Positions 8,417 to 15,961 of a stretch of DNA of 41,422 nt are shown here, one piece after another. This DNA comes from an uncultured Muribaculaceae bacterium. Its GTDB lineage: Bacteria > Bacteroidota > Bacteroidia > Bacteroidales > Muribaculaceae. The stretch is from contig CAJTWH010000026.1 in NCBI GenBank assembly GCA_910579995.1, positions 1 to 41,422 on the forward strand, given 5' to 3'. Positions within the stretch are counted from its first letter, which is position 1. Every line of letters begins with the position of its first letter. Below the pieces are notes generated by a model that was not told the DNA's origin, did not search any database, and saw only the letters and a list, made by a program, of their open reading frames with translations. Position numbers and translations under genes: made by a program.

Positions 8417-9979
8417 TCAGTCGTGTGTTTCGATGTTAGTTTTTGAAGCCGAATTGATATAGCGGAGCATAATGCTTACTTCAGCTATAAGAAGGGCTGT
8501 GAATATTGCTGCGAAAATCCAGAATGTGAGCTGCACAGACGAGGCGGGAATACCGCTGATGGCTACTCCGGTCGGCATAAGGTCTTGGATCACCCAAGGC
8601 TGACGTCCGACTTCGGCAAGCACCCATCCCGACTGGCTGCATACCCATACAACTACTATCGACAGCATGCCTATCCAATGCAGCCAAGGTTTTTCAAGCA
8701 CGCTCATGCGGCGGTAGCATACAAAGGCTATCACAAACAGGAAAAGGAGAAGGTAGCCGCCGGTGATTACCATAAGGTGGAAGGCATAGAAAGTCATGCC
8801 TACAGGTGGCACGGCGTCTTGAGGATTCTCTATATATCCGTAGCCGAAATATTGGAAATTCTCTTTAACTTTGGCTGCAGCCTCGGCCATCGCTTGCTCG
8901 TCGCCGGCCTCGCTTGCAGCTGCATATTCGCGCAGGGCTTCCTGTGCCGCAAGACCTATCTGATGTTTGTCGGCGTAGCTCAACCCGTAGATGGTGTCGC
9001 CCTCGGCAGTAATGCTGCGGCCTTCGATAAGGTCGTTGATACCCGGCACAAAGCAATCCCCCCGCATGTTGATGAGGTATGAAAGTCCTTGCGGCAGGTC
9101 GATTGCAAAAATCATCGGGTCGTCCGGAGTGGAGGCGGCGTCGGGCTTAAGCAGGCCGAAAGCCGTAAGGTCCTGACCGACTTTGCCGTTATATACACCT
9201 TCCATCGCGGCAAGTTTCATGGGCTGTACGCGGGCTACTTCTACGGCCGATCCGTGGCCGGTCATGAATGTGAGCAAAATGCCTGCGAGGCCTACCCATG
9301 CGCCAATCTGCATGGAGCTCTTGGCAGCCTCTACGTTGCGTTTCCGCCACAGAAGCCATGAGCTGACACCGATAACGAATACACCGGCAAGAGTCCAGCC
9401 GCTGAATACTGCGTGGAAGAATTTGTTGATAGCCACCGGGCTGAAAGCAACAGCCCAGAAGTCGCTCATCACATTGCGCATTTGAGCCGGGTCAAACTCC
9501 ATGCCTACAGGAGATTGCATCCATGCGTTGGCAATGAGAATCCAAAGCGCCGAGAGTGATACTCCCAAGGCTACAAGCCACGTTGAGAGCAGGTGGAAAC
9601 CTTTGCTTACCTTTTTCCAACCGAAGAACATCACAGCAACAAAGGTTGCCTCCATGAAAAAGGCCAACAGGCCTTCTATGGCAAGCGGGGCGCCGAATAT
9701 ATCGCCCACAAACCAGCTGTAGTTCGACCAGTTGGTGCCGAATTCAAATTCAAGGATAAGGCCTGTGGCCACACCGCAGGCAAAGTTGATACCGAAAAGG
9801 GTCATCCAGAATTTGGTGATACCTTTCCACCGCTCCTTACCGGTGCGGACATAGATTGACTCCATGATGGCCACTATCACCGACAGGCCGATTGTCAGTG
9901 GCACAAAGAGCCAGTGATACATGGCCGTCAAGGCAAATTGTGCCCTCGACCAATCCACTACACTTAATAAATCGTTCAT
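8417..9979 (-). CDS. cydA: Cytochrome bd quinol oxidase subunit I
   Basis: 520 residues, close to the E. coli length. His22 (TAMYHWLFVPLTIG) and His189 (NKFFHAVFSGW) match the heme ligands H19 and H186 of E. coli CydA, and Glu102 and Glu110 match E99 and E107 of the proton path. The Q loop starts at GHGSAVEVARVQPMK and contains an Ala/Glu-rich stretch (AAASEAGDEQAMAEAAAKV). The segment carrying the third ligand reads FYAFHLMV, whereas the E. coli-type motif is FRxM, so His stands where Arg is usual. GWVLAEVGRQPW near the C-terminus is the family signature. It is preceded by DUF4492 with a three-base gap and followed directly by cydB. Confidence 0.96.
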   Translation of the reverse strand: MNDLLSVVDWSRAQFALTAMYHWLFVPLTIGLSVIVAIMESIYVRTGKERWKGITKFWMTLFGINFACGVATGLILEFEFGTNWSNYSWFVGDIFGAPLAIEGLLAFFMEATFVAVMFFGWKKVSKGFHLLSTWLVALGVSLSALWILIANAWMQSPVGMEFDPAQMRNVMSDFWAVAFSPVAINKFFHAVFSGWTLAGVFVIGVSSWLLWRKRNVEAAKSSMQIGAWVGLAGILLTFMTGHGSAVEVARVQPMKLAAMEGVYNGKVGQDLTAFGLLKPDAASTPDDPMIFAIDLPQGLSYLINMRGDCFVPGINDLIEGRSITAEGDTIYGLSYADKHQIGLAAQEALREYAAASEAGDEQAMAEAAAKVKENFQYFGYGYIENPQDAVPPVGMTFYAFHLMVITGGYLLLFLFVIAFVCYRRMSVLEKPWLHWIGMLSIVVVWVCSQSGWVLAEVGRQPWVIQDLMPTGVAISGIPASSVQLTFWIFAAIFTALLIAEVSIMLRYINSASKTNIETHD

Positions 9980-9982
9980 ATT

Positions 9983-10213
9983 TCAGTTTTTAGGTTTGTC
10001 GTTTATCATGGCTTCTCTGACTGCTTCGGCGCGGTCTGCGTCATTGTCATACCGGCTCTGAAGTATATCAGGGAAAAAGAAAAGTTTGAGCACGGCGAAG
10101 AATATGAATAGCTTGACCAATATCAGTATCCATAACTTCCGGCCGACTGTCATGCTGCGGAATCCGTCGGCATAAAAGGTGATTATTTTATTCAGCAACG
10201 TCGGCATCGGCAA
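9983..10213 (-). CDS. DUF4492 small membrane protein of the cyd operon
   Basis: 76 residues (74 if the second ATG at 10207 is used), with one membrane span (KLWILILVKLFIFFAVLKLFFF, written here only as residues 25-46) and a short charged C-terminus. The N-terminus LLNKIITFYADGFRSMTVGRK is the recognisable DUF4492 signature. In Bacteroidota this family is regularly found immediately upstream of cydA, as here with a three-base gap, suggesting an accessory or small-subunit role like CydX in proteobacteria (inference). Its start lies inside the 3' end of yitT by 26 bases, so it is translationally coupled to that gene. Confidence 0.85.
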   Translation of the reverse strand: MPMPTLLNKIITFYADGFRSMTVGRKLWILILVKLFIFFAVLKLFFFPDILQSRYDNDADRAEAVREAMINDKPKN

Positions 10214-11120
10214 CTTTTACTCTGTTCTTGTCATTTTTATGAGGCATGGGCATTTTCACTTTCAGTTCGTCGAAGCCCTTGCCGTATACGCCGTTGCAGT
10301 TTGTCTGGGTTACGAATGCGTCCGGATCAATGCTCTTTATAATGCGTGATATAGTCACAGATTCTATCTTTCTGCACATCACAAGCAACACTTTCACTTC
10401 ATGCTTTGAATACCATCCCATGCCCGATAGGATGGTGCAGCCGCGGCGTGCGTCGTTGTTGATGGCTGTCGCTATTTCCTGCCATTTCTGTGAGAATATG
10501 GTAAACTGCACAGCCTGGCGGTTGGTGTTGATAATCATATCTGCCATGTAGGAGCATAGTATCAGCACCACGAAGCCATATACCACAAGGTCAATACGGT
10601 GATAGATGAAGTACGACGATGAAATGATTATACAGTCGTTATAAAGCATTGTTCGCCCTACAGTCACATTGGTGTACTTCTGCACCATGGCAGCAATGAT
10701 GTCGGTGCCTCCCGATGAGCCGTTGTGCGTAAAGGCCATACCCACGCCAAGACCGGCCAACAATCCACCGATGACAATATTCATGAACGGCTCGTTTGTC
10801 AGCGGCTCAGGAAACAAGGGCTGGAAGATTCCGACGAAAACAGATATCATCGTGGCGCCATAAATCGTACCGAATACAAATTTCTTACCTACTATTTTAT
10901 AGGCTATTGCGAGCAATGCAAGGTTGCAGGCATATTGGGTGATGGCAACAGGAATACCTAATGTCAGGTACACTATCGTGCCGACACCTGCAAGGCCACC
11001 GATTACCACCTTTTCAGGCAGAATAAAGGCGCAGAAGCCGAAGGCGTAGATCGCCATTGCAACTGTTATGAAAATATAGTCGCGGGCTGTGCGCCACACA
11101 TTGGTCTTGATTTTAACCAT
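10188..11120 (-). CDS. YitT-family membrane protein (DUF161 + DUF2179)
   Basis: 310 residues. The first 200 contain five or six hydrophobic spans, including AFILPEKVVIGGLAGVGTIV and the conserved HNGSSGGTDIIA motif (about residues 131-142). The C-terminal 90 residues form the soluble DUF2179 domain (GCTILSGMGWYSKHEVKVLL; AFVTQTNCNGVYGKGFD). YitT proteins are widespread with no firmly assigned transport substrate. It is the first gene of the operon that carries DUF4492, cydA, cydB and yigZ; its last 26 bases overlap DUF4492. A leader of roughly 13 bases follows the promoter. Confidence 0.9.
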   Translation of the reverse strand: MVKIKTNVWRTARDYIFITVAMAIYAFGFCAFILPEKVVIGGLAGVGTIVYLTLGIPVAITQYACNLALLAIAYKIVGKKFVFGTIYGATMISVFVGIFQPLFPEPLTNEPFMNIVIGGLLAGLGVGMAFTHNGSSGGTDIIAAMVQKYTNVTVGRTMLYNDCIIISSSYFIYHRIDLVVYGFVVLILCSYMADMIINTNRQAVQFTIFSQKWQEIATAINNDARRGCTILSGMGWYSKHEVKVLLVMCRKIESVTISRIIKSIDPDAFVTQTNCNGVYGKGFDELKVKMPMPHKNDKNRVKVADADVAE

Positions 11121-11139
11121 AACTTTACACTTAATGGGG

Positions 11140-11147
11140 CAAAGTTA
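11140..11147 (-). promoter_or_regulatory. -7 box of the yitT-cydAB operon
   Basis: Minus-strand TAACTTTG matches TAnnTTTG exactly. The -33 region offers ATTG at 18-base spacing, a little short. Transcription would start near 11133, 13 bases from the yitT ATG. Confidence 0.55.
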
Positions 11148-11183
11148 CAAAAAATGTTAATTATCCAATAGCTTTAGGCGAAT

Positions 11184-11738
11184 TTATTTTTGTTTTGTGG
11201 CAAAATATTTCCAAAGTGGTGCCACCATCATAGCTTGCATGATTTCTCCTCCGGCAAGCATATTATATAAGGTGTCGCGGTCAACTTCATGTACCGCTAT
11301 ATCTTCAGTGCTGTCGAGGTGTTGCTCTTGGTTGATACGTTCCACTCCCCGCGCAACGAAGGCATAGCATGTGTTGGCCGACGTGCTCGGATTGGGCGAC
11401 ATCGTGGCTATCAGTTCCCATTCTCCACCGCCGAATCCGGTTTCTTCGAGAAGCTCGCGTTTGGCTCCTTCTATCGGTTCTTCTCCCGGCTCTACGCAGC
11501 CTGCAGGAAGTTCGAAGCCAACTTCGCCGCGTCCGTGGCGATATTGCTCCACCAATATATATTTGCCTTCGGTGGTTTCGGCTATCACATTCACCCAATC
11601 CGGATATTCAAGTACATAATATTCGGGATGAATACGTCCGTCGGGGAGCTCTACGCGGTCGCGTCGGGCGGTAAGCCATGGCCGGCGGATGATGTATTCC
11701 GACTCAATGGTCTTCCATTTGTTGATTTTATGTTCCAT
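11184..11738 (-). CDS. NUDIX hydrolase, ADP-ribose pyrophosphatase-like
   Basis: 184 residues from the ATG at 11738. The frame stays open 24 codons further upstream to 11810, but a promoter box lies at 11756-11763 within that extension, which favours 11738. A perfect Nudix box GX5EX7REUXEEXGU runs from Gly80 to Phe102 (GCVEPGEEPIEGAKRELLEE then TGF). The upstream EQYRHGRGEVGFELPAG and downstream MSPNPSTSANT segments match the ADP-sugar pyrophosphatase branch, which hydrolyses ADP-ribose or related nucleotide sugars to AMP and sugar phosphate. It is a single-gene unit between yitT and the divergent frd operon. Confidence 0.9.
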   Translation of the reverse strand: MEHKINKWKTIESEYIIRRPWLTARRDRVELPDGRIHPEYYVLEYPDWVNVIAETTEGKYILVEQYRHGRGEVGFELPAGCVEPGEEPIEGAKRELLEETGFGGGEWELIATMSPNPSTSANTCYAFVARGVERINQEQHLDSTEDIAVHEVDRDTLYNMLAGGEIMQAMMVAPLWKYFATKQK

Positions 11739-11755
11739 GTCACTTTCTTTTGGTG

Positions 11756-11763
11756 CAAAGTTA
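11756..11763 (-). promoter_or_regulatory. -7 box of the NUDIX gene
   Basis: Minus-strand TAACTTTG, 18 bases before the ATG at 11738. No good -33 TTTG at the expected distance. Confidence 0.5.
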
Positions 11764-11813
11764 GGTAAAAAATAAAAATCTGAGTTATAATTGAAGAATT
11801 TTTTAGCCAATTA

Positions 11814-11845
11814 GTTGTTAAGATAGCCAAAACTCCTTAAATTTG
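11814..11845 (+). promoter_or_regulatory. Promoter of the frdCAB operon
   Basis: GTTG at 11814-11817, 20-base spacer and TAAATTTG at 11838-11845. Transcription from about 11852 gives a leader of some 90 bases before the ATG at 11943, longer than for other genes here. The leader contains a small CGAC/GTCG hairpin near 11874-11890 and a run of AATCA repeats just before the start. Confidence 0.6.
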
Positions 11846-11942
11846 CACAATGATTGGTGAAGTCTCCCTCGGGCGACATCATCGTCGTGAACATAACGAA
11901 TAGACACAAACAATTCATAAATCAATCAAAATCAATCATCTT

Positions 11943-13004
11943 ATGTGGTTAACAAGCTCATCTATAGGACGTAAGTTCGTGATGGCCATCACGGGCATCT
12001 GCCTCGTCCTATTTGTAACTTTTCACGTGTTGATGAATTCGGTTGCCCTCCTGTGGCCTGCAGCTTACAATCAGATCTGCATGTTCCTCGGAGCCAACTG
12101 GTATGCGCTGGCAGCCTCGGCCGGTCTGGCGTTGCTCTTCATCATCCACATCATCTATGCTTTGTGGCTTACCGTTCAGAACCGTAAGGCACGTGGCAAC
12201 GACCGCTATGCTGTCAACGCTCACTATCCCGGCGTTGAATGGTCGTCGAAAAACATGCTCGTGCTCGGTATCGTAGTGCTTGCTTTCCTTGTAGTGCACC
12301 TTATCCAGTTCTGGGCTAAGATGCAGCTTCAGGAGCTCATGTCGCACAGCCTCTCGGCTCTCCCCACTGTTCACGACGCACCCGCAGCTCCCGAATTCGG
12401 TACTCTTTTCCTTCAGGCCGCTTTCGAGAACTGGTGGACTCCCGTTGTATACATCATCGGCTTCGTAGCTCTCTGGTTCCACATGAATCATGGCTTCTGG
12501 TCGATGTTCCAGACTATCGGCTGGAACGGCAGCATTTGGTTGCCCCGTCTTAAAGCTATCGCTTGCTGGTGGACATCTATCGTGATTCTTCTCTTCGTGG
12601 CTCAGGCCATCACCTTCTCTGTTCAGGCAAACAAACAGTACTTCCTCACCGCTCCCGCACTTCAGGAACAGTATGCCGAATACTGGAACGAGCGCGCTCA
12701 GGCTCTCATCGAAGAGTTCCAAGCCGAGGCCGCTACCCTTGACCAGACAAGCCAGGAAGCTGCCACAACATTCTTCGCAGAGCGCGGCGACTACTATTCT
12801 GCTGCTGCCGAAGCTATCAGCAATGCTGCCGAGGCTCAGGCTCCCCAGTGCAAGAATGGCCAGTACCTCCAGCAGATCGGCCAGTTCGGTCAGTTTGTAA
12901 AGCAGCGTGCTGCCCAAGCTAAAGTAATGAACTCTGCCGCACAGCAGGCTCCTCAGACCGAAGAAGCTGCTGAGGTTGAAGAAACCGAAACAACTAACGA
13001 ATAA
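11943..13004 (+). CDS. frdC: Succinate dehydrogenase/fumarate reductase cytochrome b subunit with C-terminal extension
   Basis: 353 residues. The first 230 are the di-heme b-type membrane anchor: five spans near residues 13-33, 51-77, 104-124, 165-183 and 208-226, with candidate heme ligands His28, His69, His119 and His180 (or His183). It passes electrons between menaquinone and the FrdAB dimer. From about residue 235 to the end there is a hydrophilic Ala/Gln/Glu-rich tail of nearly 120 residues, predicted helical by eye, ending in a Glu/Thr cluster (EEAAEVEETETTNE). Bacteroidales FrdC proteins as I know them stop soon after the fifth span at about 230 residues, so the tail is unusual. frdA starts 12 bases downstream. 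Confidence 0.93.
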   Translation: MWLTSSSIGRKFVMAITGICLVLFVTFHVLMNSVALLWPAAYNQICMFLGANWYALAASAGLALLFIIHIIYALWLTVQNRKARGNDRYAVNAHYPGVEWSSKNMLVLGIVVLAFLVVHLIQFWAKMQLQELMSHSLSALPTVHDAPAAPEFGTLFLQAAFENWWTPVVYIIGFVALWFHMNHGFWSMFQTIGWNGSIWLPRLKAIACWWTSIVILLFVAQAITFSVQANKQYFLTAPALQEQYAEYWNERAQALIEEFQAEAATLDQTSQEAATTFFAERGDYYSAAAEAISNAAEAQAPQCKNGQYLQQIGQFGQFVKQRAAQAKVMNSAAQQAPQTEEAAEVEETETTNE

Positions 13005-13016
13005 TAACTCAGAGAT

Positions 13017-15050
13017 ATGGCACAGACAACCAAACTTGAGGGCATGATCGACTCAACACCTATCATGCACGAATACGCCGACATCGAAACCGGCAATCTG
13101 CCTGAGTACACGATCGACTCGAAAATTCCCGAAGGTCCTATCGCTGAGAAATGGACCAACTATAAAGCTCATCAGCACCTCGTAAACCCCGCCAACAAGC
13201 GTAACCTCGACATCATCGTTGTAGGTACAGGTCTTGCAGGTGCCAGCGCCGCCTCTACCCTCGGCGAATTGGGCTTCAATGTATATAACTTCTGTATTCA
13301 GGACAGCCCCCGCCGCGCGCACTCTATCGCCGCTCAGGGTGGTATCAACGCCGCCAAGAACTATCAGAACGACGGCGACTCTGTATACCGTCTCTTCTAC
13401 GATACAGTAAAAGGTGGCGACTTCCGCTCGCGTGAGGCCAACGTTTACCGTCTCGCTGAAGTTTCAAACAACATCATTGACCAGTGCGTTGCCCAAGGCG
13501 TTCCCTTCGCCCGCGAATACGGCGGCCTTCTCGCCAACCGTTCGTTCGGCGGCGCTCAGGTAAGTCGTACATTCTACGCCAAAGGTCAGACCGGCCAGCA
13601 GCTCCTTCTCGGTGCTTACAGCTCGCTCAACCGTCAGATTCAGAAAGGCACAGTACACAGCTACACACGCCGCGAAATGCTCGACGTTGTTATCGTCGAC
13701 GGTCGTGCCCGCGGTATCATCGTCCGTAACCTCGTTACCGGCGAAATCGAGCGCTATGCAGCCCACGCTGTAGTGCTCGCCACCGGTGGCTATGGCCGTG
13801 CCTTCTTCCTTTCTACCAATGCTATGGGCTGCAACGGTTCTGCTGCTGTTCAGGCATTCAAGAAAGGTGCATACCTCGCCAACCTCGCCTTCACTCAGAT
13901 TCACCCCACCTGTATCCCCGTTCACGGCGAAGACCAGTCGAAGCTCACCCTTATGAGCGAGTCGCTCCGTAACGACGGCCGTATCTGGGTGCCCAAGAAA
14001 AAAGAAGATGCCGAGGCTATCCGCGCCGGCAAGAAACGCCCCACCGATATCCCCGACGAAGACCGCGACTTCTATCTGGAGCGCCGTTACCCCGCATTCG
14101 GTAACCTCTGCCCCCGTGATATCGCTTCGCGTGCTGCAAAAGAGCGTTGCGACGCAGGCTTCGGCGTAGGTACCGGCAATGCCGTTTACCTCGACTTCAA
14201 ATATGCTATCGAGCGTCTTGGTGCTGATGTTGTACGCGACCGCTACGGCAACCTCTTCGACATGTACCAGATGATCAGCGATGATAACCCCTACGAGACT
14301 CCTATGATGATCTTCCCCGCAAGCCACTACACCATGGGTGGTATCTGGGTTGACTACGAGCTCCAGACATCTATCAAGGGTCTCTTCGCTATCGGTGAAT
14401 GTAACTTCTCTGACCACGGTGCAAACCGCCTCGGTGCTTCGGCTCTCATGCAGGGTCTTGCCGACGGTTACTTCGTGCTCCCCTACACCATGCAGAACTA
14501 CCTCAGCGACCAGATCAAGGTTGCACGTTCTACATTCGACACCTCACATCCCGAATTCGACAAGGCCGAAGCCGACGTTCGCTCGCGTATACAGCGCCTG
14601 ATGGATATCAAGGGTACAAAGAGCCCCGATGAAATCCACAAACGTCTCGGTCATGTGATGTGGAACCTCGTTGGTATGGGCCGCACACTCCAGAGCCTCG
14701 TGAAAGCCCTCGGCGAAATCGAGGAAGTTCGCAAGGAATTCTACACCGACCTCCGCGTGGTAGGTAAGGCCGACGACCTCAACACCGAGCTCGAGAAAGC
14801 TCTTCGTCTCGAAGACTTCCTCGTTATCGCCCGCATGATGGCTATCGACGCCCTCAACCGCAACGAATCGTGCGGCGCTCACTTCCGTGAAGAGTATCAG
14901 ACTCCCGACGGCGAGGCTGCGCGTCGCGACGACCTCTACATGTACGTGAGCTGCTGGAAATGGACCGGTGACACTGAGAAGCCTATACTCGTTAAAGAGC
15001 CTCTCAAATACGAAGCTATTCAGGTTCAGACACGTAACTATAAATCCTAA
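13017..15050 (+). CDS. frdA: Fumarate reductase/succinate dehydrogenase flavoprotein subunit
   Basis: 677 residues. FAD-binding GTGLAGA at 70-76, HSIAAQGGINAA at 102-113 (His102 is the likely covalent FAD site), a LATGGYGRAF segment, TQIHPTCIPVHGE and the active-site stretch MMIFPASHYTMGGIWVDYE. The enzyme reduces fumarate to succinate at the cytoplasmic face in anaerobic respiration and can run in reverse. Related Bacteroidales proteins begin close to IDSKIPEGPIAEKW; here about 32 residues precede that point, rich in acidic and polar residues. Codons are strongly biased to C, as expected for a highly expressed gene. It is the second gene of a C-A-B operon. Confidence 0.96.
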   Translation: MAQTTKLEGMIDSTPIMHEYADIETGNLPEYTIDSKIPEGPIAEKWTNYKAHQHLVNPANKRNLDIIVVGTGLAGASAASTLGELGFNVYNFCIQDSPRRAHSIAAQGGINAAKNYQNDGDSVYRLFYDTVKGGDFRSREANVYRLAEVSNNIIDQCVAQGVPFAREYGGLLANRSFGGAQVSRTFYAKGQTGQQLLLGAYSSLNRQIQKGTVHSYTRREMLDVVIVDGRARGIIVRNLVTGEIERYAAHAVVLATGGYGRAFFLSTNAMGCNGSAAVQAFKKGAYLANLAFTQIHPTCIPVHGEDQSKLTLMSESLRNDGRIWVPKKKEDAEAIRAGKKRPTDIPDEDRDFYLERRYPAFGNLCPRDIASRAAKERCDAGFGVGTGNAVYLDFKYAIERLGADVVRDRYGNLFDMYQMISDDNPYETPMMIFPASHYTMGGIWVDYELQTSIKGLFAIGECNFSDHGANRLGASALMQGLADGYFVLPYTMQNYLSDQIKVARSTFDTSHPEFDKAEADVRSRIQRLMDIKGTKSPDEIHKRLGHVMWNLVGMGRTLQSLVKALGEIEEVRKEFYTDLRVVGKADDLNTELEKALRLEDFLVIARMMAIDALNRNESCGAHFREEYQTPDGEAARRDDLYMYVSCWKWTGDTEKPILVKEPLKYEAIQVQTRNYKS

Positions 15051-15059
15051 TCAAACCAC

Positions 15060-15083
15060 GCGGCTGCTGCGGTTTTTAGCCGC
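15060..15083 (+). other. Intercistronic hairpin between frdA and frdB
   Basis: GCGGCT (15060-15065) pairs with AGCCGC (15078-15083). It sits in the 57-base gap between the two genes with no T run, so it more likely affects RNA stability or processing than termination. Confidence 0.4.
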
Positions 15084-15107
15084 ACAGCTACCAAAGAATC
15101 AAAAACA

Positions 15108-15863
15108 ATGGAACATACAATCAGCGTAAAACTGAAAATTTGGCGTCAACGTGGTCCCAAAGAGAAAGGACAGTTCGTCAACTACTCGCTCGACAACGTT
15201 TCTACAGGCTCGAGCTTCCTTGAGATGCTCGACATGCTCAACCAGCAGCTCGTAGAGAAGGGCGAAGAACCCGTCGTGTTCGACAACGACTGCCGCGAAG
15301 GTATCTGCGGTATGTGCTCGCTCTATATCAACGGTCATCCCCACGGCCCCGTGCAGGGTATCACCACCTGCCAGCTCCACATGCGCAAGTTCAACGATGG
15401 CGACACCATCACCATCGAGCCTTGGCGCTCGGCTGCATTCCCCGTAATCCGCGACCTTATGGTTGACCGCTCTGCTTTCGACAAAATCCAGCAGGCCGGC
15501 GGCTATGTGTCGTTCAACTGCGGCGGTGCTCAGGATGCCAACAACCTCCCCATCAGCAAGGAAATCGCCGACACTGCAATGGACTCGGCTACCTGTATCG
15601 GTTGCGGCGCCTGCGTGGCTGCCTGCAAGAACGGCTCAGCCATGCTCTTCGTATCGGCTAAGGTAAGCCAGTTCGCTCTCCTTCCCCAAGGTCAGGTTGA
15701 GCGCAAACGTCGTGCCCGTGCCATGGTGCGCAAGATGGATGAACTTGGTTTCGGCAACTGCACCAATACCGGTGCCTGCGCAGCCGAATGTCCCAAGAAC
15801 ATTCCTCTGAGCAACATCGCCCGTCTCAACCGCGAGTTTATCAACGCAAAATTCTCTGAATAA
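15108..15863 (+). CDS. frdB: Fumarate reductase/succinate dehydrogenase iron-sulfur subunit
   Basis: 251 residues. Cysteines 62, 67, 70 and 88 bind the plant-type [2Fe-2S] cluster (DCREGICGMC plus a later Cys). CIGCGACVAAC (163-173) with Cys228 forms the [4Fe-4S] site, and Cys173, Cys218 and Cys224 fall in the [3Fe-4S]/second-cluster region (NCTNTGACAAECPK). It carries electrons from the FrdC hemes to the FAD of FrdA. It is the last gene of the operon, with a strong terminator 19 bases after the stop. Assignment of individual cysteines to the second and third clusters follows the family pattern, not direct proof. Confidence 0.96.
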   Translation: MEHTISVKLKIWRQRGPKEKGQFVNYSLDNVSTGSSFLEMLDMLNQQLVEKGEEPVVFDNDCREGICGMCSLYINGHPHGPVQGITTCQLHMRKFNDGDTITIEPWRSAAFPVIRDLMVDRSAFDKIQQAGGYVSFNCGGAQDANNLPISKEIADTAMDSATCIGCGACVAACKNGSAMLFVSAKVSQFALLPQGQVERKRRARAMVRKMDELGFGNCTNTGACAAECPKNIPLSNIARLNREFINAKFSE

Positions 15864-15882
15864 GAGTATTCTGAAATAGGCC

Positions 15883-15929
15883 GACCCCCTTGACGGACTC
15901 TTATCAGCCCGCAAGGGGGTCTGTTCTTT
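15883..15929 (+). terminator. Rho-independent terminator of frdCAB
   Basis: Perfect 10-bp stem, GACCCCCTTG at 15883-15892 with CAAGGGGGTC at 15912-15921, followed by TGTTCTTT. Confidence 0.9.
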
Positions 15930-15961
15930 AATATCAACCATAAAACCTAATCTTCAATCAA

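Noticed and set aside
12009..14417. Long minus-strand open frames opposite frdC and frdA
   Set aside because: Produced by strong C-ending codon bias of frdCA; no start signals or motifs.
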